Assembly: GCA_916613615.1 (NCBI GenBank)
Contig: OU744733.1
Coordinates: 34,449,939-34,513,938 of the forward strand
Length of the DNA stretch: 64,000 bases
Direction of reading: 5' to 3'
Origin: Steromphala cineraria
Taxonomy: Eukaryota > Mollusca > Gastropoda > Trochida > Trochidae
The position numbers and the translations under genes are program-made. Positions 48,600-58,582 of the stretch are shown piece by piece. The notes under the pieces are model-generated. The model did not search any database and was not told the DNA's origin. It saw nothing but the letters and a program-made list of their open reading frames with translations. Position 1 is the stretch's first letter; every line of letters begins with the position of its first letter.

Positions 48600-49435
48600 T
48601 CTTTCTTTCGTGACTCTAGTAATTCCATCACGTAATCGCTTTATGAGGCCATTAAATATTTTAGAAAATATGGAAGAAAAACATTTAATGACTTGTAAGG
48701 TCTTTTTGAACAAATTTAAAAAATTGTGAATACGATGGATTTTAAAGAATTTTTGTCTGATCGTAGATGAAACAAATCTAGAAGAATTTAGGCTTCTTAT
48801 TGGATGTCATGTTGAATTTGCGAATAAATTTCATATTTGAAATACATTTGTTTCTCTTAATCTGCAATGTATTATGAAGTACAAAAAGACACTTAAATTC
48901 AAAGTCTCAAGGAACATTCTCATTTGAGAGGAAAGTCATTTTATATAAATATTTTTAAACAATTTAAATTTTGTTATAAAGAAGAAATCTTAATTTCTAA
49001 GATGCTAAAATGTCACTACAAGTGTGGTTACTAAATCATGTCTTTAAATGACTAATGCATTTGTTAAGTTCTGATTTCTGATCATGAAAATATTTGTGGA
49101 AGAAAAAAGAATAAACATAAAAAGGGTCATTGAATAGTACAAATATATTAAGGCTAAATATAAGAATATTTGTTTATGTAATTTCATCAAATTAAAAGGT
49201 ATTGTATCAAAACAGTTATGAATAAGAATTATTAAGAATTATTTTAATTAAAATGGTTATTATGGATTACCCATTTTCTTATTTTTAATAATACGATTTA
49301 CAAATGTCAGTATATGTCCTTATTTGTAGATCCACGAATGTGATCGTTCGGATTATAAAAGTTTTCCTGACAAGCACAAAATGACCTTGCTCTACGGCCA
49401 ATTTTACATATTTCAATTACACTCTACAATTCATC
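48600..49435. other. Intronic stretch, nothing recognised
   Basis: Very AT-rich. No frames or repeats. Confidence 0.5.
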
Positions 49436-49791
49436 TTAACAGGGGCAGCAGCACGTTTTTAGGGGGAATATAAGGTGAGGTCAGGAAAATTATAATTACT
49501 GGTTCCAATTGAAAGACAATGCATTTAAACTAAATGGAGCAGTATATAATAATAATTCAAATATAAAACGTAAAGTTTAGCCATGCAATTCCTTCTTCTT
49601 ACACAAATGAATTAAAGGTGTTCACACAAAATGGTATGAATCTTCATACTTTGTCCTCTGGCTATAGATAATTGGTTCGTATAATGAGATTTTTGACACT
49701 ATCAAAATAATACATTTAGCATTGACATACAATAATCAGTGAAAAATTTAAAATGTGAAATTATTAAAAAAACGTGCTACTGCCCCTTTAA
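49436..49791 (-). mobile_element. TTAA-flanked MITE, family T1 (copy 6), inverted
   Basis: TTAACAGGGGCAGCAGCACG at the left and CGTGCTACTGCCCCTTTAA at the right, but the body reads in the opposite direction to the other copies. Confidence 0.87.
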
Positions 49792-50270
49792 CACCTAAGA
49801 TGTTCTGTCTTTGGACTTTGGTTTCATCAGGAGCTGTGACTTTTATTTCCATTGTCCTCTGGCCCCAATTAACATTTTTATACTTTTAATCAAGCAGCTA
49901 AAATTTTACTCCTTTGATGTGTGAATCTATTACCATATATAAATGGTAGGTTCTTAAGAATTTGTATAGAACATAAAACATTCCATTTGACTTTATATCT
50001 TGATTAACAAAAAATTAAATCTTCAAAAGGAAGTGAATTAACAAATTTAAAAGATGAGGGATTGAATAATTTCTCAAATTTGAAATCAGAAATTAGATTT
50101 GGGTTTGGCTACACATGTCGTCAGTCATATCTGGAATATTACGTACAGCCTTTAAAGGGTTAAATATATTCTAGCACTTAAGCTGACGAGTTAGGTACCT
50201 TCATACTGAGTGACTTATTTCTTAAATGGAAATAATAAATAAACACCCTTTTCCAGAGTGAAAAGTCTAT
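49792..50270. other. Intronic stretch, nothing recognised
   Basis: AT-rich, featureless. Confidence 0.45.
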
Positions 50271-50289
50271 AGGTAAGTATGTAAAAGAA

Positions 50290-50400
50290 GATATGGAAGA
50301 GATTTGAACCTGGGACCTTCCAGTTGAGAGGCATGCAGAGACTCTACCGATTCAACTAGAGGGATATCCCTCTAGTCAAGGATAGTAGGAATGCTTATAT
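50290..50400 (-). mobile_element. tRNA-derived SINE head, family S1 (copy 2)
   Basis: On the minus strand: GGGATATCCCTCTAGTTGAA, then TCGGTAGAGTCTCTGCATGC, then CTCTCAACTGGAAGGTCCCA, then GGTTCAAATC. Same head as at 18.33 kb. Confidence 0.65.
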
Positions 50401-50639
50401 CTCACCATGTCACAAACTGACTCATCTTTGAGTGAAACCATTTGGAGTTATCAAGCACCTCAGTGCGACATGGCCAGGGTGTTGTAAACACTAGGGAGTT
50501 GCTCCCACCCCACATTGGATGCAAAATATAACAGAAGTGATTGTGAGGTCACCTCCACACCCATTCAAACATAGTGTAAAGTCTGAGAATATACCCCCCT
50601 TCAAAGTATACCCAGGTAGAATCTGGGACCTTAGGTTTG

Positions 50640-50790
50640 TTTTTGACCTTTCGAGTTGAGTGAGTGAGTTACTGTTTTACGCTGCTAGGGCAATATTTCA
50701 GCGCTTTCGAGTTGAGAGTAATCTCTACTCTACTGATTCGGTTAAAGAGATATCCCTATAGCCGAGTCCAGTAGAAATACTGATATCTCA
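50640..50790 (-). mobile_element. SINE family S1 (copy 3), broken by two later insertions
   Basis: TTTCGAGTTGAG, TAATCTCTACTCTACTGATT and GAGATATCCCTATAGCC match copy 2 in order. One insertion (50661-50704) splits the head and a second SINE sits to the right (50804). Confidence 0.6.
50661..50704 (-). mobile_element. 44-bp SINE 3' fragment with perfect 12-bp target-site duplication
   Basis: TTTCGAGTTGAG occurs at 50649-50660 and again at 50705-50716. Between them, TGAGTGAGTTACTGTTTTAC, then GCTGCTAGGGCAATATTTCA, then GCGC is the short 3' end of a SINE type common in molluscs (TGAG-rich tail, TTTTACGC..GC, CAATATT.CAGC). Confidence 0.75.
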
Positions 50791-50803
50791 ACCTGCCATG
50801 AGA

Positions 50804-51115
50804 GGTGAGGTGATCTGGGGTTTAACGCCGCTTTCAAGAGTATTTCACTTATATCGAGGCTGCTAGTGTTATTGCAGGGAGAAAGCCCACAACACTATTG
50901 TGGCTATGCACTGCGGTGAAACCTGCGAGCATCGGATGTAACTAGCAAACCATTAGTTGGACTGCGCTAAAATTCAGTGTAGCATTGCACCCAAACCTGA
51001 CTGCGTGTAGAAGAGTTCTCTACTGCAGACAAAATTGTTGAGCCCCTGGCGGTATTCGAACCACCATCCTCCTGATTCGAAGCCGAACACGCTAACCACT
51101 GCGCTATCCCACCCC
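50804..51115 (-). mobile_element. Complete SINE (family S3) with 14-bp target-site duplication
   Basis: Flanked by AACCTGCCATGAGA (50790-50803) and AACCTTCCATGAGA (51116-51129), one mismatch. The head on the minus strand, from 51115: GGTGGGATAGCGCAGTGGTT, then AGCGTGTTCGGCTTCGAATC, then GGTGGTTCGAATACC, with good A and B boxes. The body includes GCAGTGCATAGCC, and the left end has GGGGTTTAACGCCGCTTTCA, a conserved invertebrate SINE segment (seen here on the plus strand). Confidence 0.85.
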
Positions 51116-51534
51116 AACCTTCCATGAGAACACTGGCTACTGATGGGCTCTACAGCACTAGCAGGAAAAAGGTTGATTACAAAGAAGGAGGGTCAAATGC
51201 AGAGTCCTTGTCTGCTGCCTATTAATGTCTCATTGTTATTTTTCATTTCGTAAATGATATTTATTATTTTCATTTTTTTTCTTACAGTTTGTTGTGTGTT
51301 ACACCATGCTGAGTATATAATGTAATAAGTCCTACTTATAGTTTGAACTTAAAAATGGCAAATAACTGGTTAGATGATGTAAAACAGCTGCTTTGTAAAT
51401 GTTGTCCCTCTTTTCCAGATTAATTATTTGCTAGTTTATAGATAATCATATGTTTAAACCTTGATGATGCAATGCATGCTGATAAAATGGTTGGTATAGA
51501 GACTATATTTCATCAATAAAATCACTGTTCTCAC

Positions 51535-51639
51535 CTTCCAACAAGTTTTCCAGTGCCTTCTCATCGGGAGGAGATATAGACATGCTTTCATCCACCTTGT
51601 CAACATCAGGTACCTCCATGATTGGAACTTCTTCCATGT
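51535..51639 (-). CDS. PTPRN: PTPRN-like short exon, acidic linker
   Basis: Acceptor CTCCGTCAG ends at 51640; the donor GTGAGA starts at 51534. It is 105 nt, phase 1 to phase 1. It encodes MEEVPIMEVPDVDKVDESMS, then ISPPDEKALENLLE, with a final G that completes Gly with the next exon. The tail ALENLLE begins a helix that continues into the next exon ([13 protein letters not shown]). Like its two neighbours it is a symmetrical cassette, so it could be alternatively spliced. The reading-frame overlap on the plus strand at this place is a shadow. Confidence 0.75.
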
Positions 51640-51858
51640 CTGACGGAGAGATATGATATCGTCAACATATTCACTCAAAATACTAGGGAGGTACTTGGGT
51701 TTGAGGGAAGATTTATTGTGGATTGTAGATCTATTGGAACAAAAGCCCCTAAGGTTATCGAGGATGATTGTACTGGTGGCCATTTTAGTTCCCCTTTTAA
51801 TCATTTCATAAAGTGAATGGATGAAAGTACCTTGACCACTCATGTTATGGCCATTTTC

Positions 51859-52213
51859 AGTCTAAGTAAACCTAAACTCTATAATACTCGCTTCACTCCC
51901 ATATAGGATCTAGCTAGACGCAGTAACTGGTCCCATCAGCCGACCAATCAAATTGACCAATCAGGGCTAATCTTACCAAGCCGCAATATTCTGCATTCGC
52001 ACACATCATTCGAATTATAAATTCAAACAAATAATTCTAATACTGCTGATTTATGATTGGATATACATCCATTCGGCCATCTCACGTTTGATTGGAGGGT
52101 CATAGGTTTCCGAAATGTCCGCTGATGAGACCTAGCTTTTACTTCATCTAGTTAGAGTCAATTTGGGAGTGTAGGGAGTAATATTTACCGGTAGGCTAGG
52201 TTTACTTAGACTG
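51859..52213. mobile_element. TIR MITE, family H, 355 bp
   Basis: Ends CAGTCTAAGTAAACCTA and TAGGTTTACTTAGACTG are perfect 17-bp inverted repeats, starting CAG as in many hAT elements. Flanks CCATTTT and CCAATTC are only partly alike, so a clean target-site duplication is not seen. It begins about 220 bp upstream of the exon at 51535-51639. Confidence 0.75.
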
Positions 52214-52590
52214 CCAATTCTAAAATTGTTTTGAATATAAAACATTGTCCTGCAGTTGTTAACATTGATTTTTGTTTTCTTAAAAGGTAACTTTGTTTAT
52301 CTTAAAAAATGCTCATGTCCATATAAGGATAAAGAACATCTATCATTAAACTGCAAATGTGCAGAAAATACTAACACATAGTTTCAAAGTAAGAAATTCA
52401 TTGAAAAGGTAAAAGTTATTTTTAAAGGAGGCTTATTATCCTTATCGTTTTCTTATTTTTTCTTTTGCTTAGATATGCACATATCAAAGATAAACTTAAA
52501 TATATGCTTTTCACCATAACAGCATAAATGAAGTTGTCATACAAGTATTTTAACTACTTGTATTTCTTCAGAATTTTGGGGAATGAAGTC

Positions 52591-53151
52591 TTAAAGATGC
52601 TAAATCATACTTGCAATGTTTTTTAAAGTATTTTTAATGTATACGTTGTATTTTTAGAAAACTTTTGCGACCAACCTTGAGGAAATCGGACCAAAATTCA
52701 TCAAATAGGAGATAATTTACCCAAAAATACCGAAACGGCAGTCGACATAAGGGCGAATCAAGTGTGGCCATTTCACAACTTCCTGTTTCTAAATGTACGC
52801 TCGAAAACCGTCTTTGTCGCGCTCTACTAGATTTTATATTCTTTTTCTCCAAATTAGGTATTCGTTGTTGTCAAAGTTGATACCCATCGAACGCAATTAC
52901 GGTAGTTGAGACACGGTGTACATCCTACAAGCATAATGATTACGTCACCGAAAGCGGGTTCGCAAAACGACATGCCCTTTCCAGGAGGGGTACTGTGCTT
53001 GAAGCGTCGAAATAAGTATGTTATTACTGATTAAACAATCTAAATATGATATCAAAATTTCGACGAAAGATTTTTCTACAAAGTGATGTATTTCATTTCT
53101 CAATAGCTAAGTTTCATCCCGAACCGCTTGCAAGTATGATACAGCATCTTT
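52591..53151 (+). mobile_element. TTAA MITE, family T5 (copy 2)
   Basis: TTAAAGATGCTAAATCATAC, TTGCAA at the left; TTGCAAGTATGATACAGCAT, CTTT at the right. About 560 bp. The left half matches 27396-27663. The right flank is CTTTGAGG rather than TTAA, so one duplication copy has mutated. Confidence 0.8.
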
Positions 53152-54360
53152 GAGGTAAAAAAATCAATTTATCATTGTAAAGTGAATAAAGGGTTTCAGA
53201 TATGCAAAATAGGTACAGAAATGGATAAGTTTTCTCTTTGTAGGTTGATATTTTTTAAAAGAATGTATTGAGGGCTGAGCTAGCCTACCATTCTTTTCCA
53301 AATTAGCCTGTGAGTCATATGAGGAAATTCTGTAAATCTTATTAAAGTCTTATTAAATTATTTAGACTATTGCTCATATACTTCTTCATTAATTTTTGAA
53401 ATTAATTACCACAATTGATCCACATAAAGAACATAAAAAGAAACTAACATATTTTTTTCTCAATGACAAAGGAGATGCAAGAAAACATGATTGCTGAAGA
53501 AGGGCCTCTGATGAAAATATCTTTTAAAATTTCAGAATGGTTTTTTTATTTCAAACATTGAAAAACGGAATTGTGTCTTGTTATGATGAATCAACATATA
53601 TATATAATCTCAGTCTAAACTCATGAACGAAATAACTTATAGGTAAATTGTTATATATATAAATTTATCATTTTTATCAATAAATCATGACTAACGGCAA
53701 ATTCTTTCATCTTTATCAGATTCTTTAGGTTTTGCTTGAATCTTGATTCTACACAACTTTTAATCTATTTAGATCATTCTGAATTTGCAAGAAAGTTACG
53801 AACTGCATTATTTCTACAACTTCATTTAATACTGATGAAAATTTATATGCAATGAAACCCTAAATCTTCTGGTGGTCATGGAAAGGTTTCACAAGTGCGG
53901 TGCACTGATTCATTACCATGGCAACCAAACCTGAAGACGACAAAAATACTGCCGGGTAAAAAATTCAACCTAAAAAACGCAATAACAAATTTTCTCATGC
54001 AGTTACACAGAAAATTTCACTAGCAACCAATGTGCAATTTGAAAATAAAATGCGACAATTTCCAATTTGACATTAACTTAATAAACGCTTGTTGCTGCAA
54101 TGAAGTGGAAAACTAGCTTGATTATCGGGCATTAGTAACATGTTCTTAAGAGATGACGAAAAACCTCGAATCTGGTATGTTCAAGTCCCGAAACTGCAAA
54201 ACCGAAAAAACGTTTGAAAATTTTGTTCCTATCAGACAAATTGCCATCCTCTCCATGCAAGAATTTCAAGCACCTAGAGTCTTGCAATTCAATGGAAAAA
54301 GTTGCTAATATCTTCCACACGACTAGTTATATGCCTCTCAGATCGTAAGCTGAACCTTAC
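53152..54360. other. Intronic stretch, nothing recognised
   Basis: AT-rich. The minus frame at 54132-54320 has no recognisable motif and no acceptor in the right phase. Confidence 0.45.
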
Positions 54361-54441
54361 CTGCTTCAGTGAGCTGCCCAGGGCTTTTTACTGGGTTGGG
54401 ATCGGAATTATCAAGGAGGTTGCCAGCTTCATTAGAATGTT
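54361..54441 (-). CDS. PTPRN: PTPRN-like short exon, luminal linker
   Basis: Acceptor TAAATTACAG ends at 54442; the donor GTAAGG starts at 54360. It is 81 nt: two bases complete Glu, then 26 codons (HSNEAGNLLDNSDPNPVKSP and so on), then a G shared with the next exon to make Asp. The sequence is hydrophilic and rich in Asn, Asp and Pro, consistent with a disordered linker. Length divisible by three with matching 1-1 phases means it could be skipped without a frameshift. Confidence 0.75.
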
Positions 54442-55387
54442 CTGTAATTTATAATATTCAGAAATGAGAAAGTCATAAAATTATCAAAGCATATTCATTG
54501 CTGACAAATTATGCTTCAGTACAGTAATACAGTTCACTGTTGCAAATTTCCTGAATTTTCTAAAAATGGTGGCCCTAATGCAGGTATTTTAAATTTGATT
54601 TTTGACATAATTGACGTAATATTGAGATAGTTCAATTTCATTATCTCAGATGCCTTGGAAAGGTATAAAAGATTTAATTCAATGCATTGAAATGGATAAT
54701 TGTTAAGTGAATTAAAAGTCTCACACAAAAAAACATCATCCTTTGAAAATGACTTCATTAAAATCTCACATTGATATTTATCATCTTATTCTATAGATCT
54801 TGCTATTTAGTGTAATTTTTTTTTTAGTCTTGATTAAAACAATATTATGTCATACATACAATCAATACGATTAGTTATATTATGAGTTCGAAATAATGAG
54901 TTATTTGCTGGTCTAATAAAAAAACATGTTAATGTCTAGGGTTTAATCCCACACAAATGGATTAGTGTACCTTAAAACTAAAGAAACATAATTAGCAAAT
55001 ATCAATTAACTAAACATGCACTTATAAAATATTTAAAATTTCACCAGAAATCCAAACCAAACACCAGTTAGATTGACCATAACCATTTTAATGTGAGATT
55101 GAACAAAGAAACCCCAAACAAGAGTTCTTAACTAACATATACTTACCTAGCTAAAATAAATCTGAAAACAAGTTTTTGATTCTTGAAACTGCAAAAAATG
55201 AATGATGATGATTTATACCTTTTGAGGTAACCCTTAACAGATATCATTTTTCAATGAGCATTTTACAAAGTACAATTATATATTTGGGATTATGCTTTTT
55301 GCAATAGTCTATCTTCTGGTACTATTTTAGTTTAAATTCCCTCAAAATCAAGCAATGTCTGTACCATCTACTCAAATAATATAAGTT
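54442..55387. other. Intronic stretch, nothing recognised
   Basis: AT-rich; the minus frame at 54534-54758 shows no motif or splice signals. Confidence 0.45.
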
Positions 55388-55521
55388 ATACCAATCAGAG
55401 GCGGGGTATATGGGTAGATGTCAGCCTCGAGCTTGGTGTTATGGGACGAGCCGAAGGCAAGTTGCATAACAACAAGCGAGAGGCTGATATCTCCCCATGA
55501 ACCCCACCTCTGAATGGTATT
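55388..55521. repeat. Foldback F7: inverted repeat with 56-bp arms
   Basis: ATACCAATCAGAGGCGGGGT to GAGCTTGGTGTTATGG is inverted as CATAACAACAAGCGAGAGGC to CACCTCTGAATGGTAT with about 20 bp between. The centre has CGAGCCGAAGGCAAG. A CG-rich foldback like F1 and F3. Confidence 0.82.
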
Positions 55522-56195
55522 ACGAATTTATCTTACCGAATGTTTAAACAAAACGAATATAATATAAAGATAAAGAAAAACGTTAACTGCGTAAACCCTT
55601 TGACTATAGTTTGTCAAAGATACGACGGTTGATCAGAAGTAACTAGCTTGATCATGTGTTCGAGGTAACATACATTGTACAATTCAAGACGCTCAATCTG
55701 CACGTTTTTTTCATGCTTTTTATGTGCCGGGGTATAATGATTTATCACCCCGCAGAAAGGGTGATATCAGTATTTATCCAGGGTCACGTGGACCAATCAG
55801 AGATCAAGATTCTTACATGAGGTAGGATAATAGGAAATATTACATTTGTGTAGTATCCGAATGATAAGTTTTTCTACATGATCATGTTCTTATCATTGAG
55901 TTGAATGTTTGTATAGTTATTAACGATCGCCTTCTAAGCCTTATGTGGATCTTGAGGGTTGTTTTTAGGATTTTTAACATTCTGCACACAAAACCCTTTT
56001 CAGAAAAATACTCAAGAAAGCCTACCATTTCTAAACCCAAAGAAAGTCAATGATCAACCAATAATATATAATGCTTACCATGGAAGAATGACTCTATCAC
56101 AGAAATACAAAATATTCACCTCAAGCTTAAATACATGGTTTATATTTTTTACATTATTACTCTTTATCAAAGACAGCACAAGTCTAAACACTAAC
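55522..56195. other. Intronic stretch, nothing recognised
   Basis: Contains ACCAATCAGAGATC (55792) and CACCCCGCAGAAAGGGTGAT, similar in style to foldback F7 but without a full partner arm. Confidence 0.4.
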
Positions 56196-56520
56196 CATTG
56201 TTATCCATGGCCTCTGCATCCATGATTGTTGACTCACTGCCATCATTCAAGGGGAGATAATTCTCATCACTTCCTGTTTCTGGATTCTCCTCAATGATGG
56301 CATTTGGACTTGCAGTTTCTTCGACCAAGATGGGTTCTTCATATCCTCCAAGTTCAGATTGAGGGTCAGTTTCGTCCATCCTTTGTCCAGTTTCGGCCAT
56401 CTGCTCCAAGGCCAGAAGATATTGCCTCATTTTGAAATCAGTTTCAGCCTTGACCTCTGCTTCAGCTTCTGCCTCTGCTTCAGCCTCTATCTGAGCTTCA
56501 TCCACTTGCTGTGGAACATC
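56196..56520 (-). CDS. PTPRN: PTPRN-like exon, acidic Glu-Ala-rich luminal region
   Basis: Acceptor CTTTTGCAG ends at 56521; the donor GTTAGT starts at 56195. It is phase 0 at the start and leaves one base (G), which joins AA of the next exon to make Glu. It encodes 108 residues opening DVPQQVDEAQIE, then an alternating Glu-Ala run of about 12 residues, a KMRQYLLALEQMAETGQRM helix, and a Pro/Glu-rich tail ending STIMDAEAMDNN. This fits the poorly conserved luminal linker between the RESP18-homology and mature-ectodomain regions. The Glu-Ala run is low complexity and could vary in length between individuals. Confidence 0.8.
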
Positions 56521-57364
56521 CTGCAAAAGTTGAATTAAGTTGTAACAATATTTATGTATAAAAATATTCTACACTCAGGGGCATAAGAAACGATACCAAC
56601 TTTCCAAAAGAGTACAGAACAAAATCCTGTTGTAAATGAAATGCGACTACGAACCCTTGTGAAAGACAAATTAGTTGTGAAGAAGTACTAAGAATTTCAA
56701 ACATCAAAGTATGATATTTATAACTCTGTGACTGTTCAAATACACGAGGAGTCAGAAAACAGCTTTTTCAATGTTATTTCTGGGCATAATCTTTTAAATC
56801 GGAATAGAAAAATTATGAAATGTAAAAATCTTATAAATATAAGATGTTATCAATATAAAAAACCCAAGTAGAAGTTAATTTCTTCATGCATTTTGCCTGT
56901 ATGTTGGTTTAAAAACAAGAAAAAGGGTCATTTTCTCATTCCTATCTCGTCTAGTTAAGGAGATTTTAAAACAGCGTGTTTTTTGAAAGGCCTGTATTTC
57001 AACAATATTTCAAAAGCGTTAACAGATATAACTTTGAAATAAAAAACTTAGTTCAGTTAGCTCTTGAAGAAACAAATTAACCCAGATTCAGCCGTAAATA
57101 TCACTCGTAGCTTGGCCTATCATGTATTTTATATGGTATCGTTTCTTTTGCCCGAGTGTATACACTAAGCAAGTTTTGGTCAAGATCTAATAAAGGTTTA
57201 CCGGTACTCAACAATATGAGTCCTAGCTTACATAGAGCTGAATTCCACACATCAACATCGAAGACACATTATTACCCTGTTGTAAGTAAGAGGTTTCTTA
57301 CTTAATTTTGAAATAGGTCAGCTGTGGGTTTTAAAGAGTCTGTTATATAAATATTGCATTCCCT
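56521..57364. other. Intronic stretch, nothing recognised
   Basis: AT-rich, no frames or clear repeats. Confidence 0.45.
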
Positions 57365-57716
57365 TTAAAGGGGCAGTAGCACGTTTTTTAATAATTTTAT
57401 ATATTAAATATTTCACTTATGATTCTAAGTTAATGCTCAATGTATTATATTGTTAGTGTCAACAATCTCATTACACAAACCAATCATCCATAGTCAGAGG
57501 ACAAAGTATGAGGATCCACATAAAATCCATTGTGTGAACACCTTTAATTCATTTTGTGTAAGAAAAGGGAATCGCATGGCTAACCTTTACATTATATATT
57601 TGAATTATTACCGCTTCATTTAGTTTAACAATGTTGTCTTTCAATTGGAACCATTTATTTTCATTTTCCTGACATGACCTTATATTCCATCTAAAAACGT
57701 GCTACTGCCCCTTTAA
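57365..57716 (+). mobile_element. TTAA-flanked MITE, family T1 (copy 7)
   Basis: TTAAAGGGGCAGTAGCACG to CGTGCTACTGCCCCTTTAA, 352 bp, with well-kept ends. It lacks GGCGGCCATTTTG, as does copy 5. It lies in the intron after the RESP18 exon. Confidence 0.9.
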
Positions 57717-58055
57717 AACCAGGTATCCAATAGTACTGCTTGGTGAACATTTTGAATAAAACTCTTTAACATTGTCAATAAGAGGTATGTAAACCCCACA
57801 TGTTTCACAACTCATTACCAATCAAATCAAACTTTAGATGTCATACCCCAAAGTCAGGCATGGTAAAATTCACTGATAGTGTGCAAATCATGCATGCCTC
57901 ATGCATGAATAACATTGCCAAGAATTTAATAATTGATATATTTTGTTAAAATTATTTCATGATATTTGTAAGATTTGACATAATTGAATTAGCATATTTT
58001 TTTGCCAGGAATTATTTTTCTGAAAAAAAAATGGTAGAGAATGGTGTAAACTTAC

Positions 58056-58582
58056 CTGAAGATAGGCCATGTCTGACGCCGAGGAATCGGACAGTAAAGG
58101 GGTGAGGTAGTTACGGTAGTTGCTCTCATCGTCCATGTAGGGGTCTCGCTTATATTGACCTCTTGATGCGTCAAAGTATTTGTGAATGTTTACAAACTCA
58201 TCTCTTTTGTTTGACAAAGGAATCAAAGAATCCATCCCTAGACCGCCAAGTCCGTCTGCTGCTGCTTGCAAGCGGCGGCCATCTTGAAAATCCATGAGTT
58301 TTTGTAATACTGTTGCTATTTCCTCTTGTACATTTTCAGAATAAGCATCGGTGTCTGACAAAGCCTCCTGGCACCAACGATTGTCAAAATTCTCCCCCTG
58401 TGCAAATGCTAGCAGCATGTTTTGAAGGGAACACTGAGTATAAGCATCTTTCCAAGTAAAACGCTTTTTAATCAGCGACCATATTTGATCTTCCAACTTT
58501 TCAAGTTGTCTAGTTGTAAGACGAAATTCATACTCCCCTGATGAGACATCCTTAATGGACTCACAGCTGCCAAAAAGCTGAT
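58056..58582 (-). CDS. PTPRN: PTPRN-like exon with RESP18-homology domain
   Basis: Acceptor is a pyrimidine-rich tract ending in CAG at 58585-58583; the donor GTAAGT starts at 58055. Two bases complete a split codon, then 175 codons are read to a phase-0 donor after the Gln of MAYLQ. The start reads (D)QLFGSCESIKD, which lines up with the DGLFGQC segment of vertebrate IA-2, where an exon also begins. It is followed by a helix rich in Leu and Lys, then FTWKDAYTQ, matching the W-x-D-x-x-T-Q pattern of the RESP18-homology domain, which helps sort the protein into granules. The central part is acidic and likely disordered (DPYMDDESNYRNYLTPLL). The end, MAYLQ, resembles the LLYLAQ motif of IA-2. 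The open frame extends past both splice sites, so the frame alone overstates the coding length. Confidence 0.85.

Larger units (their letters stand above)
18539..58582 (-). other. PTPRN: Receptor-type protein tyrosine phosphatase N (IA-2/phogrin/ida-1) homologue, partial gene, eight exons
   Basis: Umbrella entry for exons at 58582-58056, 56520-56196, 54441-54361, 51639-51535, 42886-42779, 35493-35332, 32447-32384 and 18628-18539, all read on the minus strand. Every exon has AG/GT borders, and the phases chain without conflict (0,1,1,1,1,1,2), giving about 487 codons with no stop. The N-terminal exon carries the RESP18-homology signature of the family (LFGSC, then a leucine-rich helix, then WKDAYTQ). 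The last two exons match the layout of the mature ectodomain start. Family members are dense-core secretory vesicle membrane proteins that are cut in the lumen and carry a catalytically weak or dead phosphatase domain in the cytosol; they act in peptide hormone and neuropeptide secretion. The signal-peptide exon and the exons for the rest of the ectodomain, transmembrane segment and phosphatase domain are not seen. Introns reach nearly 14 kb and are full of repeats. The family call is from recognition, not from a search. Confidence 0.82.

Noticed and set aside
51040..51115. A tRNA gene on the minus strand
   Set aside because: Part of a 312-bp unit bounded by a 14-bp target-site duplication, so a SINE.
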